Below, piece by piece: positions 55,254 through 64,000 of a stretch of 64,000 nucleotides of DNA. A model generated the notes under the pieces. That model was not told where the DNA came from and did not search any database. It saw nothing but the letters and a program-made list of their open reading frames with translations. The stretch is taken from contig CM051457.1 in NCBI GenBank assembly GCA_028274465.1, positions 46,160,362-46,224,361 of the forward strand. Reading direction: 5' to 3'. The translations under genes were made by a program, and so were the position numbers. Origin of the DNA: Plantago ovata (lineage: Eukaryota > Streptophyta > Magnoliopsida > Lamiales > Plantaginaceae). Each line of letters opens with the position of its first letter. Position 1 is the first letter of the stretch.

Positions 55254-56933
55254 ATAGAGTTCTGGTTGACCACTATTAGTAGCACGAACAAAGGTAATTG
55301 GTGATTTGTCTTTACTCAAAAGTACCACATCATCACCTTCATAAGTGGCACCTAAACCTTCTTTCTGAGATGGATCTCTCAGATAAAAGTTTAGTTCAGT
55401 TAGCGTGTTACTAGCATCCGCATAAGATTAGAAATTGACTTTCATCTTTCATCTCTTGTATTTCAGCAAGTAACTTTAGAATTGAGGACTGATATTCTTC
55501 CAATTCTATTGCCATTTGAGCATTTTTCTTTGTAGCTTCAGCAACTAACTTTTTGAGATGCAATATTTCAACATCCTTCTTTTCTGACTCAACGCTCAGC
55601 ACAACGTACTTTTCAGTAGTTTGCTTAGTCAGAAGTTCATCATTCTGTAATTTCTCTTGCTGTTTGCTCAGAGTTTTCTCAAATCTTTCGATTTCTCCTT
55701 GAATTCTATCAAGGTCAATGTCATCTTCACTTTCTGAATCAGAGTCAGAGGTAGGACAATTTACCTGATCAGCCATGAGGCAGAACTTGTAGTTTGACAC
55801 ATCTGGATAAGCTTCCATGGCAATTCCACATACTTCTTTTCCTATCTCTACGTCCAGAGTGGCTTCCTCTTCTTCAGTGCCTGAACTTTCTACCTCACTA
55901 TCTTCAGAGCTTGTTTCAATGCAAAGAGCATCGATTTTTGCTTGAAGATTTTTCTTTTCTTCAACAATTAAAGCCGTCTTGAACTTCTTCTTTTTAGCAG
56001 ATTTCCCTTTCAGTAAGGGGCAATTTACTTTGAAATGTCCAGGCTTTTTGCAATAAAAGCAAAGATCATTGCCAACTGCTGGTTCTTCGGAGGAGTTTGC
56101 TTGCTGAGCTTGCTTGTTCAGCGAGATAGTTTCATTTTTGTACTTATGATAGTTGTTACCAAGATGCTTTTTCAGCTTCTCTTTTGCTTTTCGCCTTTCA
56201 AGTTCCTTACTGATGAATTTCTTCATGTTTCTAACTGCAATAGCATTTTCTCTTTGCTTTGTCTCATAGTTGACAGTAGCAAGATGAGAGAACAACTCGG
56301 TTGGAGTGATGTTTGGCATTCCTTGATTGTAGTAGAAGTTCTGAGTGTGGATCCATTCATGATTCAGACTTCTAATAATGGTTTTCACCTTTTCAGAATC
56401 TGAATAGAAGTTTCCAACACCTAAGACAGCCATTTCACTCACAAGAGCTGTGAATCTGGAATCCAAGTCTTCCAGTGACTCATTGGCACCTTGTTTGAAG
56501 TTTTGAAACTTCAACTTTAGTACTTCGAGTTTGTTTTCCTTGGTTTTGTCAGATCCATCACAAAGATCTTGAACCATTTTCTAAGCTTCCTTAGCAGTTT
56601 TATCACCCCACAGTTTGCACTGTATAGTATCTGGAGTAGATCAAATAATGATGTTTCTTGCTTGGCTATCAAGACGGATTTGGCTTCATCTGAAGTTCAT
56701 TCCTCTCTTGGTTTTGGTACAACGGTGTCGACCGGTTCTCCTAAGATAGTTTCCTTTTCACCATCATCGGTGATCTTGTGAGGAAAGCTTCTTTCAACTT
56801 TAGTGGTATTGATTGGTCCATCGTTTATGACACTCACCATATCATCACTAATGGCCTCAAGATGTAACATCATGTTGTTTCACCATTTCTCATAGTTTTC
56901 CAGCTTCAACAAAGGAGCGTCTCCTAAAGACAT
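55254..56933 (-). pseudogene. Element E gag, main part
   Basis: ATG at 56933 (MSLGDAPLLKL-type start, as in D). The first 120 codons contain stops and small deletions. From 56577 the frame is open for 388 codons with the UBN2-type region (LEVLKLKFQNFKQGANESL), the knuckle CFYCKKPGHFKVNC and a coiled coil. Relative to D it lacks about 35 codons between TKQREN and AVRNMKKF. Confidence 0.84.
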
Positions 56934-57031
56934 CCTGTCAGCAAATAACTACCAAACTGATCAAGTGAAAGTGATTTACGGAATGCACCTAAGGGGATCT
57001 AGGTTCAGTGCTGAAGGCTAAACAACCTCCA

Positions 57032-57043
57032 GCTCTGATACCA
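57032..57043 (-). other. Primer binding site of element E
   Basis: TGGTATCAGAGC on the minus strand, 2 bp after the LTR. Initiator tRNA-Met type. Confidence 0.9.
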
Positions 57044-57045
57044 CT

Positions 57046-58552
57046 TGTTGGTCCCTTTAAACAACAAGAAAAGACTGGGGGGGGGGTGAATAGTCTTTTC
57101 AAACTTATCGTCGTTTAAAACTTTCTCAGCAAGTACTTATTACTTTTCAGTAATGAGTTTGCTGATACTTAACTTTCTCAGCAAGTGCTTATTACTTTTC
57201 AGTAATGAGTTTGCTGATACATAAAAACAGAGTGCATAAGTCTTTTTCAATAAGTGCTTTTAATAGAGAGCTAGTTTCAGCAAGTGAGGAGAGTGACAAT
57301 AAAAAACAATAGTAACTTGCTGAAAACTAAATGCAGGAATTTAAATCACACAAACACTTTTATAGTGGTATCTGAGAGTGGCGTAATCTCTCAACTAATC
57401 CACTTTATCCTTTCTAGGATTGAATCCACTATGATAAGATATGAGGTTCCTTACAAATCCTATCACTAATGATTCACATAAATCAAAGCACACTTGCCTT
57501 GTTTCCAACCTAAACTAGAGAACTGTAACCTTGTTCTCCACCAAACTTGTGACTATAATCAGCAAAGCTATGCTTGATTAATTCCCCCTGAATTTCACGC
57601 CTGTAAAAGGGTGTTTATCAGTTAGAGAGGTTTGGGATGAGATGACTTGAATATAACTTTGCAGCTATAACAAGTAATCTAAAGAAACACAACTTGTAAT
57701 ACTTTGCAGTAAGCAAGTTTGTTATTTCTGGTGTCAAGACTTGTTCTTGTTTAAAAGAAAGAACACTTTAACTAACTTCTTAGCTTTTAATGTTCTACTT
57801 CTTCACAAGTAGCTTTTGTTTCAAGCTTAAGTCATGGAACAGATCAATAGGCAGTAAAGAGTAGATAAGGATTTGAGTGTTTAAAGCACAATTGAGAGTT
57901 TGATCACGTTGTTGACACACCCTTCTACTCAGCCTAAGGTCTTCTATTTATAGTGTCTCAAGGGAGCCGTTTGAATTTCAAATTCTAAGGCTTTGTACCT
58001 TAAGATGTCACTATCTTGCTTTTGTACTTTCAACATCGTTCTTCATTTGTCTTCATGTTCTTCGCATGCTTACTTTGCATTTAATGTTCTTTTGAATCAA
58101 ATTCAAATATGAACGTTGGAACCAAAATGCAAGTACTCTTCAGCAAGGAGGTCACATGAGTTGTCAGCAAGTGAGCTATCTCAATTTCAGCAAGCACAAC
58201 CTACTCTGTCATTTAGATTTTCACTTATGTGTGCCGTTGCTGAAATTCTCGCTTTCTGAATCAACATGTGCCTTTGTAGATACCTTTCTCAGAATTCTTC
58301 TAAGTCTTCAGTCTTCGAATTTTCCACTTTCTGAGCGGTTCTAGGTCTTCAATAGTTTGTTTGTGAAAACAAAGTACATCATCAGTAAGCTTAAGAACCT
58401 AACTAGTACCTACACTAAGTCTTTCAGCAAACGTTCCTCTTTTACAATGTCCTTAAAATTCTAAAATCCTATGGACCTTAAGAGTACTAGTTACTGGACT
58501 TTAGTTAATTTAGCATGGTTAATTGCTCATCAAAATTACAAGTTTCCTAACA
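57046..58552 (-). repeat. 5' LTR of element E
   Basis: 1,507 bp, TGTTGGTCCC...CCTAACA. Clearly diverged from D's LTRs but keeps about 12 TCAGCAA/TTGCTGA words, including the paired inverted copies near U5, and a CTATAAATAG-type box near 57945. The flank 58553-58557 (TGTTT) should be one copy of its target duplication. Confidence 0.9.
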
Positions 58553-59223
58553 TGTTTGATTGATTAAGTTCATGCTTTTAGATGTTCAGTTGAATTCCAA
58601 CTCTTCATTTCGTGTTTCTTCCGACTTCTCATCCCAATTCCACCTTACTTTTGATCTTCTGAGTTCCGATCAATATCTCCATGTATTCAATTTATCAAAA
58701 TTCCTAATTAGAAAATAGATCCCAATTTGGTTAGATCAAGTCTAACCGCGAAACTGAGTGCAGAGTGGAGAGTGTTAGCAAGTAAAAATAAGCTCATCCT
58801 CGCATTGCCATTGTTAATTCGGTTATCAAAAATTTTCAGGGGTTATGCTAAGCTGCTATTCTAGAGAAACATGGTAAGTAAATTGTCAGGCAGTACCGCA
58901 GTACGTAGTACGTAGTACCAAACATGCAAACAGTAGAAAAGAAGACGGTGGAGTGTTAGCAAGTAAAAATTACTCCAGCTACAAAGAAACAATGTTATAA
59001 GAAAAGAAGACAACAACCACAATTTTGAATTCTCAAACTGAAGCTTAATTAAAATTGAAATGAAAATCTTTATTTATTCAAAGCTAAACTCATTGCTAAG
59101 CATTTAGTGAACACCTAATAGGCATCCGAAGACACACTTGCTAAATATTGAAAATCAGGTATTGTAAAGTATAAACATCCCCACTATTCCAGATTGGAGC
59201 TGAGATTTGAGATCATGCACGAG
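58553..59223. other. Flank outside element E, no gene seen
   Basis: Looks intronic or intergenic. The words GGAG(A)GTGTTAGCAAGTAAAAA occur twice, near 58764 and 58951, about 187 bp apart. No coding signal. Confidence 0.4.
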
Positions 59224-60300
59224 CACTACAGCAATATATAGCAATAAGCCGGATCCGTCGCTGTCGCTATCAGTGCTTAGCGACGATAATCCGTTGCTAA
59301 ATAGGACGTCGCAGAAAGTGGCGTCGCTAATCCATTTAACGACGGATCGTGCTTATCTGTCGTTATATTTGGCAACGGATTAAAATATCCGACGCTCAAT
59401 TGGCTTTGACCAATTGAGTGACGGATGAGTTTATCCGTCGCAAAATGTAGTGACGAATAACCTCATCCGTCTCTAAGTTCTTGGACACGTGGCACCGCTT
59501 ACGCTGGTTCAAGCATAGCGACGGATAAGCTAATCCGTCGCTATGTTCTACAGGTTACCCCCCTCCTAATTTGTAATTTTTTTTCTCCTCAATTGTATAG
59601 AATAATAATTATACAAATAAAAACACTTCAATTAAACACAACTTCAATTAAACATAACTTAATGTACATACAAAGCATCAAATCTAACATACCGATAAAC
59701 AAAATACATAATGTACGAGAACGAAGTCAACTGTACGACATAAGAGTAGAGTAATGTAAATGGGAATCTAGAAATCGGGAGGTGGATGGCCTCCAAACTG
59801 CTGGGCCAGCTGTCTGACATAATCCTTCATATTCTCATGCTCGTAGCGCATCTGAGCATTGTCCTCGGCCTGCTTCTGGAGTGGCTTCTTAAGCCGCTCG
59901 ATCTCGTTATCCTTTTGTGACCGACTCTTCCCCGACTGATGCACGGTTACAGATAGGGTGATGCTCGGCGCCAAACTCCCCACGTCGTAGATATGACCCT
60001 TTAAGTTGATGGATCCCATCAATCTCCAACATGATGTCATTTATTTCTTGGGATGTGAGACCCGTGTCCCTCACCCGGTCCTCGTACTCCTTTCGAATTG
60101 CAAAACATGTGTAAGTTTGAACGATTAATAAATGATATACATATTTGAAAGAAGGCATATGTGGCAAGGAAGTTATATTAATTGAGGACGTACCGCCATC
60201 GAGGTCGCCATCCGTCTATCCACTCCCCTTTTTCTTGTCCTTGTGGGCATTCTCGAGGTGCTCATAGTATGGCAACTCCTTCCCCTTAGCCATCTTCGAC
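59224..60300 (-). mobile_element. CACTA fragment 2
   Basis: A CACTACAGCAA end at 59224, followed by TAGCGACGGAT/ATCCGTCGCTA repeats to about 59545 and then minus-strand TnpA-like coding sequence. This is therefore the 3' end of the element. The other terminus is not found in the window, so the right limit is nominal. Confidence 0.75.
59768..60293 (-). pseudogene. TnpA-like C-terminal remnant
   Basis: Minus strand from ATG 60293 (MAKGKELPYYEHLENAHKDK), donor near 60193 and acceptor near 60093. Then KEYEDRVRDTGLTSQEINDI matches YEDRIRDQDLTVEEMNDI of the other CACTA. A frameshift near 59940 leads to a coiled-coil tail (NEIERLKKPLQKQAEDN) ending GGHPPPDF, like the DPPPFP end of the other copy. 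Confidence 0.65.
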
Positions 60301-60475
60301 AAACAAAGAACTCTGACCAGCTTAAGATGAACATAAAGAGTTGCAGAAATTCTAGTAACTTATTCAGTACATAAATTAGTACTAGTCTTTTACGATTAGC
60401 AAGTCAAGTGTTAAGTCCCTAACCAACTACAGAAAATCTCTGTTAACTACAAAATCAAAAGCTGACTGCATTTTA

Positions 60476-60838
60476 GTGATTGTTTCCAAAAGCTTAGAAA
60501 AGCACTTTTGTGCTTTTGGAGTAGTAAAAATAGTTTTTTAATGTTTTATTTCACAACTTCTGCTGCAACTTCTCCTGGAAAAAGCAGGTAACCACCAGAA
60601 GCTGAGAAGCATGTAAATTGATGCTTCTACTTGCTTTTAGCAATTCGTAATTATTTTTAAACTAAAAATAAGTGATTTAATTGAATTTAGCAAACACTAT
60701 AACTTCTACTTTTGTGATTTTAAATTGCTTTTAGACTAAAATTTCAAACACCCATAACTTTTGATAAAAATTAACTGTTTTTAACTTTTAGCAAAAGTTG
60801 ATCAAAAGTACCTCGTAAAAGCATTTGCAAACACTCAC
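60476..60838. mobile_element. Tourist-like MITE
   Basis: 363 bp with imperfect terminal inverted repeats, GTGATTGTTTCCAAAAGCTT and reversed GTGAGTGTTTGCAAATGCTT, flanked by TTA on both sides (60473-60475 and 60839-60841). A TTA duplication and these ends fit the PIF/Harbinger Tourist type. Confidence 0.65.
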
Positions 60839-60979
60839 TTAGTAACTTATTAAGTACCTAAAGTAGTACAAAGATTCTCAACATACCGTGCTAATTACGA
60901 ATTCTAGTACTCTTCTGTGTTCAAACATCAAATAGCAATAGAATACTAGCAACGCATTAAGTCGAACATGAGCAATAGA

Positions 60980-61280
60980 CACTACAAGAAAACTGGGTTT
61001 TAGATCCGTGGTTAAAAATTCCGATCCGTCGCTAAAAACCTTTAGTCACGGATAGATTTGTTACTAATAAGGGCGTGGCTATTTTGACGTAGCAACTATT
61101 TAGCCACGGATAGTATCCGTGGCTAAATTTAGCGACTGTTCGGTGATGTTTTTGTGACGGATAAAGGGTTGACCGGGTTGGATCCGGGCTTCGGGCTTAG
61201 CCACTGATAGATTTTATCCGTGGGTAAATTTAGCCACGGATAAAATCTATGCGTGGCTAAATTTGGATTTTTTAAAAATA
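60980..61280 (+). mobile_element. CACTA-type end 3, different subterminal word
   Basis: CACTACAAGAAAAC followed by paired TAGCCACGGATA/TATCCGTGGCTA words. No matching right end is found, so this is a truncated element or one whose far end has been replaced. It could once have enclosed the tRNA-like gene and the fumarase exons. Confidence 0.6.
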
Positions 61281-61366
61281 AAAAATTATATTTTTTTAAT
61301 TTTTGTAAATTGTAATTCACCTACAATATAATAAAATATTAAAATATAATTTTTTCAATGCAATAA

Positions 61367-61436
61367 GGGGTGTTGCGAGAATCGAACTCGCGACCTCTCG
61401 CATTTAGCGAGAATCATACCACTAGACCAAACACCC
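61367..61436 (-). tRNA. tRNA-Pro-like gene with altered anticodon loop, likely pseudogene
   Basis: 70 nt on the minus strand. The acceptor stem GGGTGTT/AACACCC pairs perfectly, as does the T stem GCGAG/CTCGC. The D arm (TGGTCTAGTGGTA) and the TTCGATTC T loop are those of plant tRNA-Pro. The anticodon stem encloses TAAAT, where tRNA-Pro has seven bases ending GG-purine-type, so two bases are missing. Re-pairing as a 7-base loop would give the anticodon AAA. No T-run follows immediately. Probably non-functional for proline. Confidence 0.7.
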
Positions 61437-61453
61437 ATTTGCCTAGTTATTGA

Positions 61454-61642
61454 TAGGCAATGCCCCATGCTAACAATACATATGAAATAGTAAAATATTT
61501 CGTACAATAGGCAATACCCCAATCTAACAATATATATGAAATATAACGTACAATATATAGGCAATGCCCCAATCAAGAGATACTTATGAAATACACCGTA
61601 CAATAGTCAATGCCCCAATCTAACAATACATATGAAATACAT
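61454..61642. repeat. Tandem repeat of about 50 bp, four units
   Basis: Units begin TAGGCAATGCCCCAATC and contain AACAATACATATGAAATA and CGTACAATA. They shrink from about 54 to 39 bp left to right. It lies between the tRNA-like gene and a fumarase exon. Confidence 0.75.
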
Positions 61643-61661
61643 GAATGACTTAGCAACTGAC

Positions 61662-61762
61662 CTCATGTAATAATTTCTCAATCCTTTCTCTGTTGGCTTG
61701 AATTCCACTAACACAGTTCTTCTCAAAGGAAGTAGAAGCATCACCCAGTAATCTAATAAATT
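61662..61762 (-). pseudogene. Fumarase exon remnant 1
   Basis: Minus-strand exon-like block bounded by acceptor TTTTTAG and donor GAG|GTCAGT. It encodes [18 protein letters not shown] and then [12 protein letters not shown], a highly conserved C-terminal segment of class II fumarase (fumarate hydratase, TCA cycle). No stop inside. Neighbouring exons that should flank it are not found. Confidence 0.75.
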
Positions 61763-61837
61763 CTAAAAATATAACACATAAAAACTTAGAAAATAAATCA
61801 TAAGTGGCTTAGACGCTAGTTAGGAACAAGCGATCAT

Positions 61838-61893
61838 GTTCAAACCAGTTCCTACAACAGTTCCTCCTTGTGCAAGCTGTAGATATGTTCCAA
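61838..61893 (-). pseudogene. Fumarase exon remnant 2
   Basis: Minus strand, after an acceptor-like AATAG: Y-L-QLAQGGTVVGTGLN, the conserved QLAQGGTAVGTGLN block of fumarase, with one extra residue after the tyrosine. The frame meets a stop seven codons further on. In fumarase more than 100 residues separate this block from remnant 1. Here only about 75 bp do, so the middle, including the signature GSSIMPGKVN loop, is missing. A degraded or chimeric copy. Confidence 0.72.
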
Positions 61894-62366
61894 ACTATTA
61901 AGACCACAGACAAAAAATACATGAAGGCTGGAATTTAATGCAGTATTTTACTCTAGACACGCACACACAGAAACGTCCTCACAAGAAAACACACACCCAC
62001 AGACGCCACACACATAAACATACACTGAACACGTACTGAAAGAAATAAAAAACGCACACACACCTCTTTTACTAACTAATTTAATCTAAATTCATAATTT
62101 AATCAAATTATTATCATTGTCATCATTCAAATTTACATTAAAATCAACAACAATTAATATTAACATTAAACAATTAACATAATTTAAAAAAAAAAAACTA
62201 AAATTACGCAAAAATTTAAAAAAAATAAAATTAGGCAAAATTAACATATGAGCGAAATTAAAAGAATTGAGCTCCGTTAATAAGAAAATAAGCAGAATTG
62301 AACAAAAATAAATAAATAAATAAATTAATTAAAAACCCGAAAATTAGGGTTTAGGTTTCATACCTG
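61894..62366. other. CA-rich then AT-rich non-coding stretch
   Basis: 61950-62065 is rich in ACACAC words, 62066-62340 is very AT-rich with A-runs. At 62340-62366 (minus strand) AAACCCTAA follows a possible donor CAG|GTATGA. No ORF. Confidence 0.45.
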
Positions 62367-62461
62367 AAATTGGCCAAAGTGGACTGGAATCACACTGATT
62401 GGACTGGGATAAGGGGATGGTGGCCTGGTGGTGTCTTTGACGAAATGTTGGTGGTGCTAAG
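62367..62461 (-). other. Possible 5'UTR exon 2 of a minus-strand gene
   Basis: On the minus strand, acceptor-like CACTTAG leads into about 95 bp without a start codon, ending at CAG|GTATGA. With 63797-63900 it reads like untranslated leader exons upstream of the fumarase remnants. Weak evidence. Confidence 0.3.
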
Positions 62462-63709
62462 TGATAAATGTGTATTTTACACTTTCATTTGAGTCTTTTT
62501 CACCTATTTTAGCTATCCTCTATGTTAATTTAGCTATGTTTTAGTGCATTTTATTAGAATAGTGTCACGTTTCCCTTTAGATTTTATTTTACAGGTTTTG
62601 GTTGAAAATCGAGGATTTCCGGACAATTATATTGAAGTTGACAAGGAATTGGTGTTCCAGAAGCCTATTTGGAGTATCTGAAGGTTTCCGGATAGGATTT
62701 GGAGTCTAGGGGTCGAATCTGGAGGTTAGAAGGCCACTAGAAGACAGAAACCGAGTCCGAAAACGGGAAGAAATCCAAAAACGCGTCGAAAACGCGGAAT
62801 TCCGCGAAATTTTCGACGAATCGCCCCACACTATTTCGTAGCCTATATATAGTTGCTCAGTTTTTCTCCGAAATTCATACTTTTCCAGACCTATTCTCTC
62901 ACCTTTCTCTGTAGTTTTAGGTAGGGACTTCCCAGAGCCTGTTCTGGTAGTTCGTAGCTTAGGAGACACTTTTTCATAGCAGATTGGAGCTTGTAGGATC
63001 GCAATTCTTCGGAGATTGACAACCTTCGGTAACATTGTATCTTACAGTTTATTCTACTTATTTTTTATATCTTTCAACATGTTTTCTTCTATGATTTCTG
63101 TTGATTGCATGACAACTATGAGTAGCTAAACTTATCGTTGGTGGTAGTATGTGAATTCTTAGCGAAGGGAAGATAATCATGCTAATGGCTATATCGCGCA
63201 TTATACTCCGTGTTATTGCTTTATTTCGTTGATCAGGCTCAGCCTAAATTCTCGTATGTTGTATTAATTATTATGCACAATTGGACCCTCGTCGACCTAT
63301 GCGCATCTATATCTTCGTAGTGTTGAATAATTACGGAACACAATAGGACAATAGTGATTGACTTGTCAGTATCTTTATCTTCGTAGTGCTTAATAATTGC
63401 AACAGGACATTCGATTGATCAAAGATCTCCATGCAAGACCGAGGAATTTACGCATGATTATTGATCTGTTATGCTTTGAAGGATCATACTATCACCAATC
63501 TCCATTATCTGTTAGAAAACCCTTTGCTATACCGTCTGCTGTTTTTATATTCTTTAGTTAAATAGATAAAGCTAGTTATAGTCCTGAGAGAACGACACTC
63601 GAGGTCATTCTACTGCTACACTACAGTTTTCGTTGTAGGTGTGAATTGCCTTTGGCTAAATAACGAATTTATTTGCTTGAATCGAGACCCGACAAATCTC
63701 CGTTCATCA
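62462..63709 (+). repeat. Solo LTR of the Athila-like family
   Basis: TGATAAATG...TTCATCA, 1,248 bp, with exact TSD CTAAG (62457-62461 and 63710-63714) and no internal sequence: the product of LTR-LTR recombination. TATA box CTATATATAG at about 62842-62852. It has one GC-rich half-palindrome (GAATCGCCCC) upstream, fewer than the other LTRs. Confidence 0.92.
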
Positions 63710-63714
63710 CTAAG

Positions 63715-64000
63715 TGGTGGTTCTTGCAAGATAGAGAAAAAGAGAGATGAGCAGAGGAGAAGATGAATAGAGAGAAAGAACAATAGAGAGGAGATGCTTA
63801 CCGGGCGGAGGAAAGGCGGCGGAGTCACGGTGGAAGGGTTGATGATGTGGGGGAGAGAGTGGGCACACAGAGAGAAGAAATGGGGGAAAATTGTAAGAAA
63901 ATACGGTCAGAGTTACCCCTAGGGTTCGCAGCGGAATTTCAAAAATTTTCTTAACATGCAGGTTAATTGATTATGTATATGCCGTATATATTTAAACACG
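63715..64000 (-). promoter_or_regulatory. Possible promoter and first exon, minus strand
   Basis: Minus strand: TTTAAATATATAC near 63978, then a C/T-rich leader and a donor-like CCCG|GTAAGC near 63797, followed by a T/C-rich intron start. No ATG before the donor. Consistent with a host gene leader, but not proven. Confidence 0.3.

Larger units (their letters stand above)
13285..58552 (-). mobile_element. Sirevirus-like copia element E, oldest host
   Basis: A minus-strand Ty1/copia element. 5' LTR 57046-58552, PBS 57032-57043, gag 56933-55254 and 50736-50092 (split by CACTA), protease and pre-integrase, RT, spacer, then ORF3. Element B interrupts it at 13538-47100 with TSD GTTAA (13533-13537 and 47101-47105). 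The LINE lies in ORF3. The 3' LTR is outside the window. The integrase core is deleted and RT/RNase H is broken, so it is inactive. Confidence 0.85.

Noticed and set aside
61367-61436. SINE head
   Set aside because: The tRNA-like unit is complete with paired acceptor ends, and no SINE body, poly(A) tail or flanking duplication is seen.
61355-61603. 82-codon minus-strand ORF
   Set aside because: It overlaps the tandem repeat and the tRNA-like gene and has no protein features.
63616-63828. 70-codon minus-strand ORF starting MTPPPFLRP
   Set aside because: It starts in the leader-like region, crosses a predicted donor and runs into the solo LTR. Not conserved as protein.

Overview
This is a plant nuclear window, probably from a eudicot. 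It is almost entirely transposable elements inserted into one another. I see no complete host protein gene. The species cannot be named from the sequence. Evidence for a plant: LTR retrotransposons primed by tRNA-Asp and initiator tRNA-Met, CACTA/En-Spm ends, L1-type LINE coding sequence with a DUF4283-like ORF1, 9-bp-duplicating MULE-like elements, and plant-type fumarase exons.

Layout, oldest to youngest. (1) The host element is a Sirevirus-like Ty1/copia element on the minus strand (element E). Its 5' LTR lies at 57046-58552 and its left part runs off the window. (2) A minus-strand L1-type LINE (about 520-13284) sits in the start of E's third ORF. A CACTA transposon (50740-55250, TSD TTG) sits in E's gag. 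A pol-less Athila-like gypsy element (element B, 13538-47100, TSD GTTAA) sits between E's pol and ORF3. (3) The LINE is split by a second Athila-like element (element A, 1116-10572), which carries a MULE-like insertion (8467-9301). Element B is split inside gag by a second Sirevirus-like copy (element D, 19990-45363). (4) D carries a third Athila-like element (element C, 24342-33111, TSD AGCAA) inside its ORF3, and a second MULE-like element (42961-43921) inside its 5' LTR. A solo LTR of the same Athila-like family is at 62462-63709 (TSD CTAAG).

The Athila-like family (A, B, C) has a simple plan: LTR, tRNA-Asp PBS, one gag-protease ORF, a conserved hairpin, a GC-rich palindrome cluster, a 5'UTR-type intron, a second ORF, two copies of a hairpin with a PPT-like foot, a purine tract, PPT and LTR. 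It has no reverse transcriptase or integrase, so it must borrow them. The gag-pro ORF is open in A. The second ORF is open in C. In B the second-ORF slot holds mostly different sequence.

The Sirevirus-like family (D, E) has gag, PR, IN, RT and RNase H, then a very large third ORF before the 3' LTR. Both copies are dead: D by stops and frameshifts, E by an integrase deletion and insertions. Both are saturated with the word TCAGCAA/TTGCTGA, in LTRs, spacers and coding sequence and in more than one reading frame. I regard this as the most unusual nucleotide-level signal here.

Right of 58553 is the flank outside element E. It holds two CACTA fragments, a Tourist-like MITE, a tRNA-Pro-like gene with a short anticodon loop, a tandem repeat, two exon-sized remnants of fumarase on the minus strand, and the solo LTR placed at a possible splice acceptor of a 5'UTR-like region.
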